Shown: piece after piece, positions 36,940 through 45,975 of the stretch
Numbering within the stretch: the first letter of the stretch is position 1
Layout: every line of letters begins with the position of its first letter
NCBI GenBank assembly: GCA_001660395.1
Contig: LXWE01000010.1
Span: 62,001 to 126,000, forward strand
Length of the DNA stretch: 64,000 bases
Reading direction: 5' to 3'
Origin: Alteromonadaceae bacterium XY-R5
GTDB lineage: Bacteria; Pseudomonadota; Gammaproteobacteria; Enterobacterales; Alteromonadaceae
Position numbers and translations under genes: made by a program
Notes under the pieces: generated by a model
Seen by the model: the letters and a program-made list of their open reading frames with translations, nothing else
The model's database searches: none
Told to the model about the DNA's origin: nothing

Positions 36940-37488
36940 TTGAGCCTGACCCTCGCATTAAAAGGTCTGTTCCGCCCACTGGCCAGCTGCGAAGATTTGA
37001 TGCTGCTGTATGCAGAACACGGCAGCGCTGATCTTCTCTCTGCTTTGTACGAGCGCAGTGCGAATGACCTGTATCACTTTTTGTTGACGCTTACCGATGC
37101 CGGCATGGCAGAAGAGATCAGTCAACGCACCTGGCTACGCTTAATGGAAAAGCGCGCGACTTATCACGCAGAAGGCAAATTCAAAGCCTGGCTTTTTACT
37201 CTGGCCAGGCATTTACTGATGGATGAATGGCGGGCTCAGCAGCGACTCACAGATGAACTTCCCGAGTTAAGCGCGCCAGCAACAGACGAACAGACCGATA
37301 TCCAGGTTTTGTTCAATCGCGCGCTGCTTGCGTTACCCTTTACGCAGCGAGAAGCGTTTTGTTTGCAACAGGAAGGGTTCAGTTTATCTGAAATCGCCAG
37401 CATTACTGGCAGTGAACAAGAAACCGTAAAAAGCCGGTTACGTTACGCCAAAGACCACCTCAAAACTCTTCTTCGAGGCCACCTATGA
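36940..37488 (+). CDS. ECF RNA polymerase sigma factor
   Basis: A 182-residue sigma factor. The TTG at 36940 has AAGGA 8 bases ahead; the earlier ATG at 36910 lies inside the tonB-type gene. Region 2 shows LLSALYERSANDLYHFLLTL and ISQRTWLRLMEK; region 4 shows LALPFTQREAFCLQQEGFSLSEIASI and ETVKSRLRYAKDHL. It is transcribed with the tonB-type gene and overlaps the next gene by 4 bases. The stimulus is not known. Confidence 0.87.
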   Translation: MSLTLALKGLFRPLASCEDLMLLYAEHGSADLLSALYERSANDLYHFLLTLTDAGMAEEISQRTWLRLMEKRATYHAEGKFKAWLFTLARHLLMDEWRAQQRLTDELPELSAPATDEQTDIQVLFNRALLALPFTQREAFCLQQEGFSLSEIASITGSEQETVKSRLRYAKDHLKTLLRGHL

Positions 37489-38072
37489 CAGCCAAACGCA
37501 CGCCCAACGAGCAGGATATTGCCACCCTGTATCAGGCGCGAAAACAGCAACATACTGCACCTGCCCATCTTAAACGTCAGATTTTAGCCCGTGCGAAAAA
37601 GCGAGAACGCCAGATTTTGGGGGGAGCAACAGGCCAGCGCATGGGATTCTGGTTAGGTATAGCAGCAACCTGTTGCCTGTTTGTGATACTCATCGTAAAC
37701 CAACAATCTCACCTAACAGACAATAGCAGTATGCAAGTGCGTTTGATCCAGTTGCATGGCCTGTCGCCTCAGGATCTCGCCATGAATACAGCAGGGCAAC
37801 ACCAAGAGCAGGTTTACGATGATTATCTCAAGCAGAAACTGACCTTCAGTGCCCACCACCAGCAGGCAGTGTTGGCAAAAGCTGCGGATAACTGGGTGAT
37901 TACTACCTGCGATAACCAGATTATGCAGGTTACCCCGGGGCTGATGGATTGGCTGGTTGAGAATCAGCGCGTGACGTTACCCTCTGGTAATGGCGCAGCC
38001 GTGAGCGTGTCGCTGGATAATGCCGGGCATATTGTCGCGATTGTGCCCTTGGATCAGGCCCCACACTGTTAG
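37485..38072 (+). CDS. Probable anti-sigma factor, single-span membrane protein
   Basis: A 195-residue protein with a cytoplasmic basic N-terminus (HLKRQILARAKKRERQIL), one membrane helix (about 53-71) and a periplasmic domain ending QAPHC. No known domain was recognised. It overlaps the sigma gene by 4 bases, which is the usual arrangement of an anti-sigma gene. Role is inferred from position. It converges on the HD-GYP gene; a small hairpin GCGTC-TCA-GACGC (38094-38106) has no T run. Confidence 0.6.
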   Translation: MTAKRTPNEQDIATLYQARKQQHTAPAHLKRQILARAKKRERQILGGATGQRMGFWLGIAATCCLFVILIVNQQSHLTDNSSMQVRLIQLHGLSPQDLAMNTAGQHQEQVYDDYLKQKLTFSAHHQQAVLAKAADNWVITTCDNQIMQVTPGLMDWLVENQRVTLPSGNGAAVSVSLDNAGHIVAIVPLDQAPHC

Positions 38073-38122
38073 TATTGGGGCCACGTAGTTCGGGCGTCTC
38101 AGACGCAGGAGTGGCATGCACG

Positions 38123-39118
38123 TCAGTCTTCTGACCAACGCGCTTTGATTTCGAGTATTTTGTCTAACTCTTGCTCTAACAATGTGACCAGATGTGGATC
38201 AAAGTGACGACCACTCTGTTCGCGAATAAAGCCAAGGGCCTGCTCGACACTCCAGGCTTCTTTGTATGGGCGCTTAGAGGTTAATGCATCGAACACATCC
38301 GCCAAGGCAACAATGCGGGCTTCTACGGGAATATCGGTTCCAACCAGTCCCTGAGGATAACCACTGCCATCCCATTTTTCGTGGTGCCCCAGAGCAACTA
38401 CTCGGGCTAATCGCATCAAATCTGAATCACAGTCACCCAGGATTTCTGCTCCAATCTGCGGGTGATGTTTCATCTGGGCAAACTCTTCATCCGTTAACTT
38501 ACCCGGCTTTTGCATGATGTTGTCAGGAATCCCAATTTTGCCAACATCGTGCATCGGTGCAGCATGGAGCAAATCATCTGCGACTGTCTCGCTAAACCCA
38601 TATGCCAGTGCAATAATCCGAGAATAATGGCTCATACGCAGAATATGCAAACCGGTTTCATTGTCTTTGTATTCCGACGCCCGCCCCAAACATTGAATGA
38701 CTTGCAAACGTGAACGCTTCAGTTCATCAGCCTGTACCAATGACAGGTGGGTTTTGATACGCGCACGGACGATGGCGGGGGAAATAGGCTTAGTAATGTA
38801 ATCCACCGCTCCCAAATCAAGTCCCCGGGCTTCATCAATTTCATCTTTTAATGCGGTCACGAAAATAACAGGGATCGCCCGCGTGTTGTCGTCCTGTTTA
38901 AGAGATGCACATACCTCAAAACCACTCATTCCCGGCATCATTACATCCAGTAATATAAGGTCCGGTAATTCACGCTGCGCAAGGCGCAATGCCTCTTCCC
39001 CACTTTTGGCAAACAACAGCCGATAATCTTCTGCCAGTAATTGCTTTAAAACACGCAAGTTGGTGGGTTCATCGTCTACAACAAGCAAGCGTTTCTGAAC
39101 CATACGTTCGTGCATCAT
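38123..39118 (-). CDS. Response regulator with HD-GYP phosphodiesterase domain
   Basis: A 331-residue two-domain protein. The receiver (about 8-125) has the phosphorylation site Asp58 (LILLDVMMP) and Lys110. The HD-GYP domain (about 140-320) has HDVGKIGIPD (190-199), HH (245-246) and DGSGYP (250-255), so it has the catalytic set for hydrolysing c-di-GMP. AGAGG lies before the ATG. It follows the MHYT hybrid kinase by 8 bases, so the kinase is the probable phosphate donor and the pair forms one pathway. Confidence 0.93.
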   Translation of the reverse strand: MMHERMVQKRLLVVDDEPTNLRVLKQLLAEDYRLLFAKSGEEALRLAQRELPDLILLDVMMPGMSGFEVCASLKQDDNTRAIPVIFVTALKDEIDEARGLDLGAVDYITKPISPAIVRARIKTHLSLVQADELKRSRLQVIQCLGRASEYKDNETGLHILRMSHYSRIIALAYGFSETVADDLLHAAPMHDVGKIGIPDNIMQKPGKLTDEEFAQMKHHPQIGAEILGDCDSDLMRLARVVALGHHEKWDGSGYPQGLVGTDIPVEARIVALADVFDALTSKRPYKEAWSVEQALGFIREQSGRHFDPHLVTLLEQELDKILEIKARWSED

Positions 39119-39126
39119 AATAACCT

Positions 39127-42100
39127 CTAGCTACCCGCATCCGCGGACAACTGTTGCTGCAAAGTTTGTTTTAGCGCCAGCAATCTGGCCATCGCTAGAT
39201 CAAACTCAAAGTCATTAAAGGCCTCTTCGATGGCACTCAATTGCCAGGCATCACGTTGTCCACAACCCTCATACAGATCGCGCCAGGTGGCTTCATCCAG
39301 TTCATTCGATAAGGCAGCCTGTATCAATATTTCTACCATTTCATACTGACGCGCCAATGGCAAACCAACGGCGGATTCCAGCGCTTGCTCATCTGCCCGG
39401 CCTTGCTGGTCACTCAGCATCTTAGCTAATTGTGCAAATTGCCCTTTGATTAACTGAGTCAGTTCGTAACATGCTGGTACATTTCCTTTGGCCGCTTCCA
39501 GTTCCAGCTGACCAAACAAACGCATCATGGCCGGTAAGGCCAGATTGCCACTTAGGCCTTTTAAGGCATGCGCTTTATCTTTGATCAGCTCCAGATCGCT
39601 AGCCTCAATAGCCTGTTCCAGTTGTAAACCGACGTCATCTTGTTCCCCCCTAAAACGGGCAACTTCGCGTAAATATTCCGACTCACTGCGCCACAGCAAG
39701 ACCCCTTTTTCCAGATTCATCAATTCTGATTCAGAATCCTGGCGCTCCCCATGTACCAGCGCGATGTGAATATTCAGCACCCGGGCTAATTCACCAGTGA
39801 GTTCAGCTACATCGATAGGTTTGCTGGCAAATCCGTTCATCTGAGCGGCACTGGCTGCGGCTTTATCCTGGGCAAGCACACTTGCCGTCAGGGCAATGAT
39901 CGGCATCATGGCCTTGCCTTGTTCAGCTTCCATTGCACGAATGGCTCTTGATGCCGTCAAACCGTCCATCACCGGCATTTGAATATCAAGCAGTGCAGCA
40001 TCAAAGTCGTGCTCACAGGCTGCTTCAAAGGCTTGCTGACCATTTTTCACAGCAACTACATCATGACCCGCCCGCGTGAGTAGTAGCGTTAATAAATCCA
40101 GGTTTTGCTGAATATCATCTGCGATCAGCAATCGTAACGGCGGCAGCACATCTAAGCCCGCGCCCGCCACAGCCACTTTAGGTTGTTGTCCGGCAGCAAA
40201 GGGAAGGCTCACATAAAAGCAGCTGCCTTTACCTTCTTCGCTAGTGGCCCAAATACGGCCTTGCATTAATTCAACTAACTGTTTGCTGATACTGGTTCCC
40301 AGACCTGTCCCCCCAAAACGGCGGGTCATTGAGACGTCGGCCTGAGTAAAGGGATCAAAAATTTGTTCTAAACGGCTGGCTGCAATGCCAATACCAGTAT
40401 CTCTGATACTAAATAACAAATTACCATCGGCTTCTTTTAGTACACTGACCTGAACTTGCCCCTGTTCAGTAAATTTGATGGCATTACCGATCAGATTGGT
40501 CAACACCTGTCGCAAACGGTCTGCCGCCCCAAAATAGTAGCTGTCCAAGTTAGGATCTAATTCCAGCTCCAGTGCCAGGCCTTTTTTACGCGCCTGTATC
40601 CATAGGGTTGAAATCACATTATCGACCTGTTCCGCCAGTGAAAAGTCCACCAGCTCCAGCTCAAGTTTGCCTTTTTCAAGTTTGGCGCTGTCGAGAATGT
40701 CATTAAGCAAATGCAGTAATGATCCTGCTGATTGCTGTATGGTATGGAGATACTTTTGCTGTTCGCTCGTCAGATTCGAGTCATTCAGTACATCAGCAAA
40801 TCCAATAATGGCATTCATTGGCGTACGAATTTCATGGCTCATATTGGCTAAAAATGCACTTCTCGCTTCTGCAGCCTGCTCTGCTTTATCTTTTGCTTGC
40901 GTGACTTCTTCTTCCATCACCTTTCGGCCAGTGATGTCCATCATGAATCCATCCAGCCATTTGACCTTGCCCTGCTCATCGCGAATATGATCGCCCTGCT
41001 CCAGGATCCAGCGAACACCACCGTCTTTACGCCGTATCCTGTATTCAACCTGAAAGGCACCCTGATGGGCCAATGCCTGCTCAATTGCTGGTGTATCTTC
41101 CGCAAAAATTAACTGGGAGAAATGACAACTTGCCTGCTCACCAATAAACTCATGCGCGGCATACCCTGTAATTTGTTCGACAGCCTCACTGATAAACAGC
41201 ATGCTCCAGTTGGCATCGTTGCGACACCGGTATGCTGCCCCGGGAATGTTGCCAATCAAACTACGGAAGCGCGCTTCGTTTTCCCGCAGGGCATTTTCCA
41301 TTGCCAATCGCTCAGAGATATCGCTGACAAAGGCAACAAAGGTGTCACCTTCTGGTAATTTTGCGTGCCCGATAGCTAATCGCACCGGAATCTCATGACC
41401 ATCACGGTGTTTGGCGACGACTTCCCGACCAATGCCAATAATCTTGGCTTTACCGTGAGCCAGATAATCAGAAAGATAATTGTCGTGGTCATTGGCAAAG
41501 ACCTCTGGCATCAGCAGGCTGACATTCTCGCCCAATAGCTGTTGGCGCGACCAACCGAAAATACTTTCCGCCGCACGGTTAATACGTAAAATATGACCAC
41601 TGCTATCAATGGTCACGATGGCGTCAACCGCTGTGTCCATCAACGTCAGCATACGTTGCTCGTTGGTTTTGGCCGCTAATGAAGCGTCTCGATATTTCAA
41701 AACCAGATTCGTCAGCAACACTATGCCAATTAAAATCAATACCAGAGTCGCAACTGCCAATGCCAATAGCGTAGGGGTATTGATCCCCGGCGGATCAGCG
41801 ACAAAATTCCCCGGGGCCACAAAGCGGGCAGCCGCCATTCCCAGGTAATGCATGCCGGATATCGCCAGGCCCATCACCAATGCACTGATCGCGTTAATGA
41901 CCCAATTAGGAATGGTGAACCATTTGGCACTTAATATTCCAAATCGAAACCACAGTGACAATACAGAAAACACTACGGCAAACAGCACCGAGGAGACAAA
42001 AAGGCTAAGGTCGTATCGCAGCTCCGGCGCCATTTCCATCGCCGCCATACCCGCATAGTGCATAATACCAATACCTGCCCCCATCAACACCCCGCCCGTC

Positions 42101-42471
42101 AGCAACTGGCGCAGTCTGACGCGCTGTTGAGAAATAATGCCAAGGGCGATTCTGGAAGCCGCGACGCTGGGTAACATGGAGAGAAACGTCAGTCCAAGGG
42201 CATAATCCACCTGGGTACACAAATCGAACGCCAACATACCCAGAAAGTGCATCGCCCACACCCCGGCTCCCAAGGAAAAGCTGGCCGTAAACAGGGTCAA
42301 CTGCCTGAATTTACGTAAACGAATTTTCTGCGCCTGATCCGCAATGCTAAAAGCAATAAAAGCGGTAAAAATCGCAAACAGCACCGACAGGCACACAAGC
42401 CATGGATCATAAATGCCAAAAATCAGAAGAGAATCAGAAGGAAGGGAAAACCACTGTGTCAGCCACTGCAT
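39127..42471 (-). CDS. MHYT-PAS-PAS hybrid histidine kinase with REC and Hpt
   Basis: A 1114-residue membrane kinase. An MHYT sensor (about 10-255, with HFLGM, MHYAGM and MHYLGM, thought to bind copper and gas ligands) is followed by two PAS domains (about 270-390 and 395-515). HisKA has His546 in NMSHEIRTPM, then the HATPase with DTGIGI and FGGTGLGTSISKQL. A receiver carries Asp829 and an Hpt domain has His968 in AHALKG. So a full phosphorelay is in one chain. The HD-GYP response regulator is 8 bases downstream. The gene starts with weak ribosome site. Confidence 0.92.
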   Translation of the reverse strand: MQWLTQWFSLPSDSLLIFGIYDPWLVCLSVLFAIFTAFIAFSIADQAQKIRLRKFRQLTLFTASFSLGAGVWAMHFLGMLAFDLCTQVDYALGLTFLSMLPSVAASRIALGIISQQRVRLRQLLTGGVLMGAGIGIMHYAGMAAMEMAPELRYDLSLFVSSVLFAVVFSVLSLWFRFGILSAKWFTIPNWVINAISALVMGLAISGMHYLGMAAARFVAPGNFVADPPGINTPTLLALAVATLVLILIGIVLLTNLVLKYRDASLAAKTNEQRMLTLMDTAVDAIVTIDSSGHILRINRAAESIFGWSRQQLLGENVSLLMPEVFANDHDNYLSDYLAHGKAKIIGIGREVVAKHRDGHEIPVRLAIGHAKLPEGDTFVAFVSDISERLAMENALRENEARFRSLIGNIPGAAYRCRNDANWSMLFISEAVEQITGYAAHEFIGEQASCHFSQLIFAEDTPAIEQALAHQGAFQVEYRIRRKDGGVRWILEQGDHIRDEQGKVKWLDGFMMDITGRKVMEEEVTQAKDKAEQAAEARSAFLANMSHEIRTPMNAIIGFADVLNDSNLTSEQQKYLHTIQQSAGSLLHLLNDILDSAKLEKGKLELELVDFSLAEQVDNVISTLWIQARKKGLALELELDPNLDSYYFGAADRLRQVLTNLIGNAIKFTEQGQVQVSVLKEADGNLLFSIRDTGIGIAASRLEQIFDPFTQADVSMTRRFGGTGLGTSISKQLVELMQGRIWATSEEGKGSCFYVSLPFAAGQQPKVAVAGAGLDVLPPLRLLIADDIQQNLDLLTLLLTRAGHDVVAVKNGQQAFEAACEHDFDAALLDIQMPVMDGLTASRAIRAMEAEQGKAMMPIIALTASVLAQDKAAASAAQMNGFASKPIDVAELTGELARVLNIHIALVHGERQDSESELMNLEKGVLLWRSESEYLREVARFRGEQDDVGLQLEQAIEASDLELIKDKAHALKGLSGNLALPAMMRLFGQLELEAAKGNVPACYELTQLIKGQFAQLAKMLSDQQGRADEQALESAVGLPLARQYEMVEILIQAALSNELDEATWRDLYEGCGQRDAWQLSAIEEAFNDFEFDLAMARLLALKQTLQQQLSADAGS

Positions 42472-42650
42472 CGTTATTATTATTACCTTTTACCGCATCG
42501 CTTAATCATACTAACGGAATACCAAAAAGGATCATATGCCGCTTGGCGAAGTTTTCAGCAACCCGCCTCTATTATGCCGGATTATCTATTCAACCCGGCC
42601 ATGTTTAAGCGTATCAGCCCCATTAAATAGTCCTGAATCGCGCGCTAACT

Positions 42651-42679
42651 TTGACGATCTAAGTTTGTCTCGCTATATT
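42651..42679 (+). promoter_or_regulatory. Sigma-70 promoter of the AGE-family gene
   Basis: TTGACG (42651-42656), 17 bases, TATATT (42674-42679), the best consensus match in the window. It lies 64 bases before the ATG at 42743, in the gap between the divergent kinase and AGE genes; nothing else is recognised in 42472-42742. Confidence 0.65.
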
Positions 42680-42742
42680 GACCCGCCGCACTTATCACCC
42701 GGGCCATCGGCCAATCATGTTATGACCAAGAAGGAAATCTCC

Positions 42743-43924
42743 ATGAATTCTGCCCGCCAGATTTCACCCACACTGTCTCAAGCCACTCAGGAATTGGTTC
42801 ACTGGATGCAAGATTATGGTCTGCCGCGCTGGGGAAGCACAGGCATCCGTGCAGATGGTGCGAGTATTGAACGTTTCAACGCTGAAGGAAAAGTTGAAAC
42901 AAGCGTGCCGCTGCGAGCCCGGGTTCAGGCGAGACAGACCTTTTTGTTTGCCGCCAGCCACGTATGTGGCTGGACAGATAAAGGGCAAACATTGGTCGAG
43001 GGTATCCAATGCTGGTTACAACAGCACGCCATCAACGCAGATAAACACGTCGGTTTTGCTCATCAGCTCAGTCAGGACGCTGAAATTTTAGATACCCGTA
43101 AAGATGCCTACGATTATGCGTTTTATATTCTGGCTTGTGCCTGGCAAAAAATTGCATTCGATAATGATACGGCAATGGATCAGGCTGATCAGCTTCTGGC
43201 AGAAATTGAAGTGCATTTAACTGCTCCAAACGCTGGCTGGCTTGAAGGTGATTACCCCGCTGATTACCGCCGTCAAAATCCACATATGCATTTATTTGAG
43301 GCCTTTTTAAGTTGCTATGTTGCCTCTGGAAAAGGCAAGTGGCTGGCGAAAGCAGGTCAAATCTATTCCTTATTTGAAAACTGCTTCTTTGACCCTCAGC
43401 ATCATGTTCTTTACGAATATTTTGAACTGAACTGGCAACGAAAACCTGACGCTCAGGGCAGTATTGCGGAACCTGGCCACATGTTTGAATGGATTTGGCT
43501 GTTACGCTGGTATAGCGAGCTCACATCAACGCCGGTCGACCATTACTGTGACGCCATGTTCAGCAAAGCTATTGCCAGCGGATTTGATCCAGCTACAGGG
43601 CAAATCTTTGATGAAATGGATCCACAGGGTAATGTCACCAAAACCGACAAACGCCTGTGGCCACTGACAGAATATATTAAAGCCAGCCTCGCGCAGGCAA
43701 AAGCCCATCCACAACAAGCCGCGTATTATGAGCAACTTGCTACACAGGGCATTAACACATTAATGACTTACCACTTCACGAAGCAAGCTGATGGTGAGTT
43801 TGATGGTCTGTTCAATGAACACTTCAATCAGGACAATGCATTAATTGTCGATTTCGCGCCCGCCAGTAGTCTCTATCATATCGCGATGGCTGCCATGGAA
43901 GCGCAACATTATTGTCAGCAATAG
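42743..43924 (+). CDS. AGE family epimerase/isomerase
   Basis: A 393-residue (alpha/alpha)6-barrel protein of the N-acylglucosamine 2-epimerase family. The start at 42743 has AAGGA 8 bases upstream; earlier in-frame Mets are in the promoter region. Active-site features are RRQNPHMHLFEAFLS and EPGHMFEWIWLLRWY, with catalytic histidines typical of mannose isomerase/YihS. It probably interconverts an aldose and ketose or an epimer, such as mannose-fructose, but substrate is not known. Single-gene unit. Confidence 0.85.
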   Translation: MNSARQISPTLSQATQELVHWMQDYGLPRWGSTGIRADGASIERFNAEGKVETSVPLRARVQARQTFLFAASHVCGWTDKGQTLVEGIQCWLQQHAINADKHVGFAHQLSQDAEILDTRKDAYDYAFYILACAWQKIAFDNDTAMDQADQLLAEIEVHLTAPNAGWLEGDYPADYRRQNPHMHLFEAFLSCYVASGKGKWLAKAGQIYSLFENCFFDPQHHVLYEYFELNWQRKPDAQGSIAEPGHMFEWIWLLRWYSELTSTPVDHYCDAMFSKAIASGFDPATGQIFDEMDPQGNVTKTDKRLWPLTEYIKASLAQAKAHPQQAAYYEQLATQGINTLMTYHFTKQADGEFDGLFNEHFNQDNALIVDFAPASSLYHIAMAAMEAQHYCQQ

Positions 43925-43962
43925 CAAAAGGTTACTTTTGATAACAGATGGAGTATCTTTTT

Positions 43963-43990
43963 AGTCAGGTGTGAATCCTCGCACCTGACT
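43963..43990. repeat. Nine-base inverted repeat
   Basis: AGTCAGGTG, 10 bases, CACCTGACT: a perfect inverted repeat in the gap between the AGE gene and the transglutaminase-like gene. It has no T run after it on the plus strand, so it is not a classical terminator; an operator or RNA hairpin is possible. Confidence 0.5.
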
Positions 43991-44060
43991 GCACTGCCTC
44001 TGATGCCGTAATATGTGGTTCGGCCTGAGTGTCTGAATTGCAGATAATGATTACTCGGGT

Positions 44061-45020
44061 GTGAATACGTTGCGGCTTATTTTCTGGATTTGGTTTGGTT
44101 TAATCGTGGTAATGGCAACGCGTGCCAATGGCCAGCAATTGAACTTTAACAAGCAAATGGCGGAGGATGAAATCCAGTTCAATTATAACTGGCTGGATCA
44201 GGCTCAACATGAACAGCAACTGCATTTTGCACTGCCCAAAGATTTAATCCTGCAGCAAAGTAACAAGCACACTCGCTATCAGCCAGAGCAAGCCAAACGC
44301 TATATCTATATTGAACTGATGAAAGCGATTCGTGCTGTCGATCCGAAAGAAGCGAATATTCATCTCCAAAAGCTCGGACAGGAATTACAAATTCGGGTGC
44401 GCAGTCGGCAGCCTCAGAATATCGAAAAATGGCGTCACTATATGCTCGATGCCAAAGAGAAAGCACTCCAGGATTACCTTCAGGAAAATCACTATACCCA
44501 GTTCCGTTCCTTTCAGGGACAGGATGCCGTCAAACCAGACCATATGCGTTATATCAAGGAAACCCTGCCCATGCTGGTGCCTGTGGCCAATGCGATATAT
44601 CAGCAGATTCCGGAAAACAGCGATGCCCGTATCTATATCAATTTTATTCTTGGTTGGTTACAGGCGGTCCCTTACGATGTTCTTGAAGATCGTGTAACGT
44701 CAAACGGTGCAGGATATTTGCCACCTCTGGACGTAATTATGAGTAATCGTGGCGACTGTGACAGTAAGTCCACCTTAGCAGCGGCGCTTATCCGACTGTT
44801 ATTGCCTAATGTGCCGATGGTGATGTTGTACTTGCCTGACCATGCCTTACTCGGGATCCAGCTGCCCTACCGCGATACCGATCCGATAATCGAAATTGAT
44901 GGTTTACCCTATTTGCTGCTCGAACCAACGGGCCCCGCCAGTATGAATGTGGCAGAAGCCGCGTCCACCAGTTTACAAGCCATCAACGCGGGTATGTTTA
45001 TGGCCGAGAAAGTGCCGTAG
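44061..45020 (+). CDS. Transglutaminase-like protein, exported
   Basis: A 319-residue protein. The start is a GTG at 44061, giving a signal peptide (about 4-24, ending RANGQ). The C-terminal half has the thiol-protease-like triad: Cys233 in NRGDCDSKSTLAAAL, His261 in LPDHALLGI and an acidic residue in LLLEPTGPAS. The N-terminal half has no known domain. Exported transglutaminase-like proteins are often peptidases or adaptors. Its last 23 bases overlap the 3' end of the convergent GGDEF gene. Confidence 0.72.
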   Translation: MNTLRLIFWIWFGLIVVMATRANGQQLNFNKQMAEDEIQFNYNWLDQAQHEQQLHFALPKDLILQQSNKHTRYQPEQAKRYIYIELMKAIRAVDPKEANIHLQKLGQELQIRVRSRQPQNIEKWRHYMLDAKEKALQDYLQENHYTQFRSFQGQDAVKPDHMRYIKETLPMLVPVANAIYQQIPENSDARIYINFILGWLQAVPYDVLEDRVTSNGAGYLPPLDVIMSNRGDCDSKSTLAAALIRLLLPNVPMVMLYLPDHALLGIQLPYRDTDPIIEIDGLPYLLLEPTGPASMNVAEAASTSLQAINAGMFMAEKVP

Positions 45021-45936
45021 ACACACTCAGCTGAGTGCTCATAAAGGTGTTACGACCTTTACCTTTAGCCAGATAAAGCTGCTCATCCGCAGCATTGATA
45101 AACTCTTTTTTATCCATGTCCTGAGTGGGAACCAGTGTCGCAGTTCCAATACTCACGGTAACCATTTCTGAGCAACCGGATTTCACATGGGGAATATTCA
45201 GATTTCGTATTCCGTGACAAATACGCTCGGCGATAGATGCCGCTGCCATGGCATGTGTATCCGGCAGAATCATGGCAAACTCTTCGCCACCATAACGAGC
45301 AACAAAATCTCCAGCGCGGCGAGCCTGCCGAGATAGCTCAGCCGCCACATCCTGCAGACATTTATCGCCACCACTGTGTCCGTATTCATCGTTAAACTGT
45401 TTAAAGTAGTCAATATCAATTAAACACAACGAAATTTGATACCCCTTGCGAATGGCCCTGCGCCATTCCAAATCAAAGGTGTCATCAAAACGACGTCGAT
45501 TGGGAATTTGAGTTAAGCCATCGAGGTGGGCTAAGCGTTCGAGTAGCTCAGTTTTACGTTTCAATTGTACCTGATTACGCAGGCGCAGAATGACCAACGC
45601 CATATGATAAGGCTTGGTAATATAATCAGCAGCACCGGCTTCAAGACCTTTTATTTCATCATCGCTGGAGTCACGACCGGTTGAAAAAATAATCGGAATA
45701 TCCCGGGTTGCCTGTTCCCGCTTCAAATGGGCGCACACTTCATACCCACTAAAATCAGGAAGCTCAATATCCAGCAACACCACATCAGGGTGATGTCGGT
45801 GACATAATTCCAGCGCCTCAGCGCCATTAGCAGCAAACAGCAGCAAAAACTGCTCTGCCAGCCCCATCTCAAGTATGTCCCGGTTAATAGGGTCGTCTTC
45901 TACCACTAACACAGTTGCCTGATTTGACGCTGGCAT
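44998..45936 (-). CDS. Response regulator with GGDEF diguanylate cyclase domain
   Basis: A 312-residue protein from the ATG at 45936 (GGA 8 bases ahead). The receiver has phosphorylation site Asp56 (VVLLDIELP) and Lys108 region TKPY. The GGDEF domain has GGEEF (216-220) as active site and RAGD (207-210) as the inhibitory I-site, five bases of residues ahead. It is expected to make c-di-GMP on phosphorylation and to be product-inhibited. The cognate kinase is not adjacent; the MHYT kinase is a candidate. Confidence 0.92.
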   Translation of the reverse strand: MPASNQATVLVVEDDPINRDILEMGLAEQFLLLFAANGAEALELCHRHHPDVVLLDIELPDFSGYEVCAHLKREQATRDIPIIFSTGRDSSDDEIKGLEAGAADYITKPYHMALVILRLRNQVQLKRKTELLERLAHLDGLTQIPNRRRFDDTFDLEWRRAIRKGYQISLCLIDIDYFKQFNDEYGHSGGDKCLQDVAAELSRQARRAGDFVARYGGEEFAMILPDTHAMAAASIAERICHGIRNLNIPHVKSGCSEMVTVSIGTATLVPTQDMDKKEFINAADEQLYLAKGKGRNTFMSTQLSVSTALSRP

Positions 45937-45975
45937 TGCATGTTCCTTCAAGTTTACTTGGATCCTATCTGCCGC

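Noticed and set aside
43963-43990. Possible tRNA remnant, since GGTG-TGAATCCT-CGCACC looks like a T arm
   Set aside because: No acceptor, D or anticodon arms lie around it and no CCA end.
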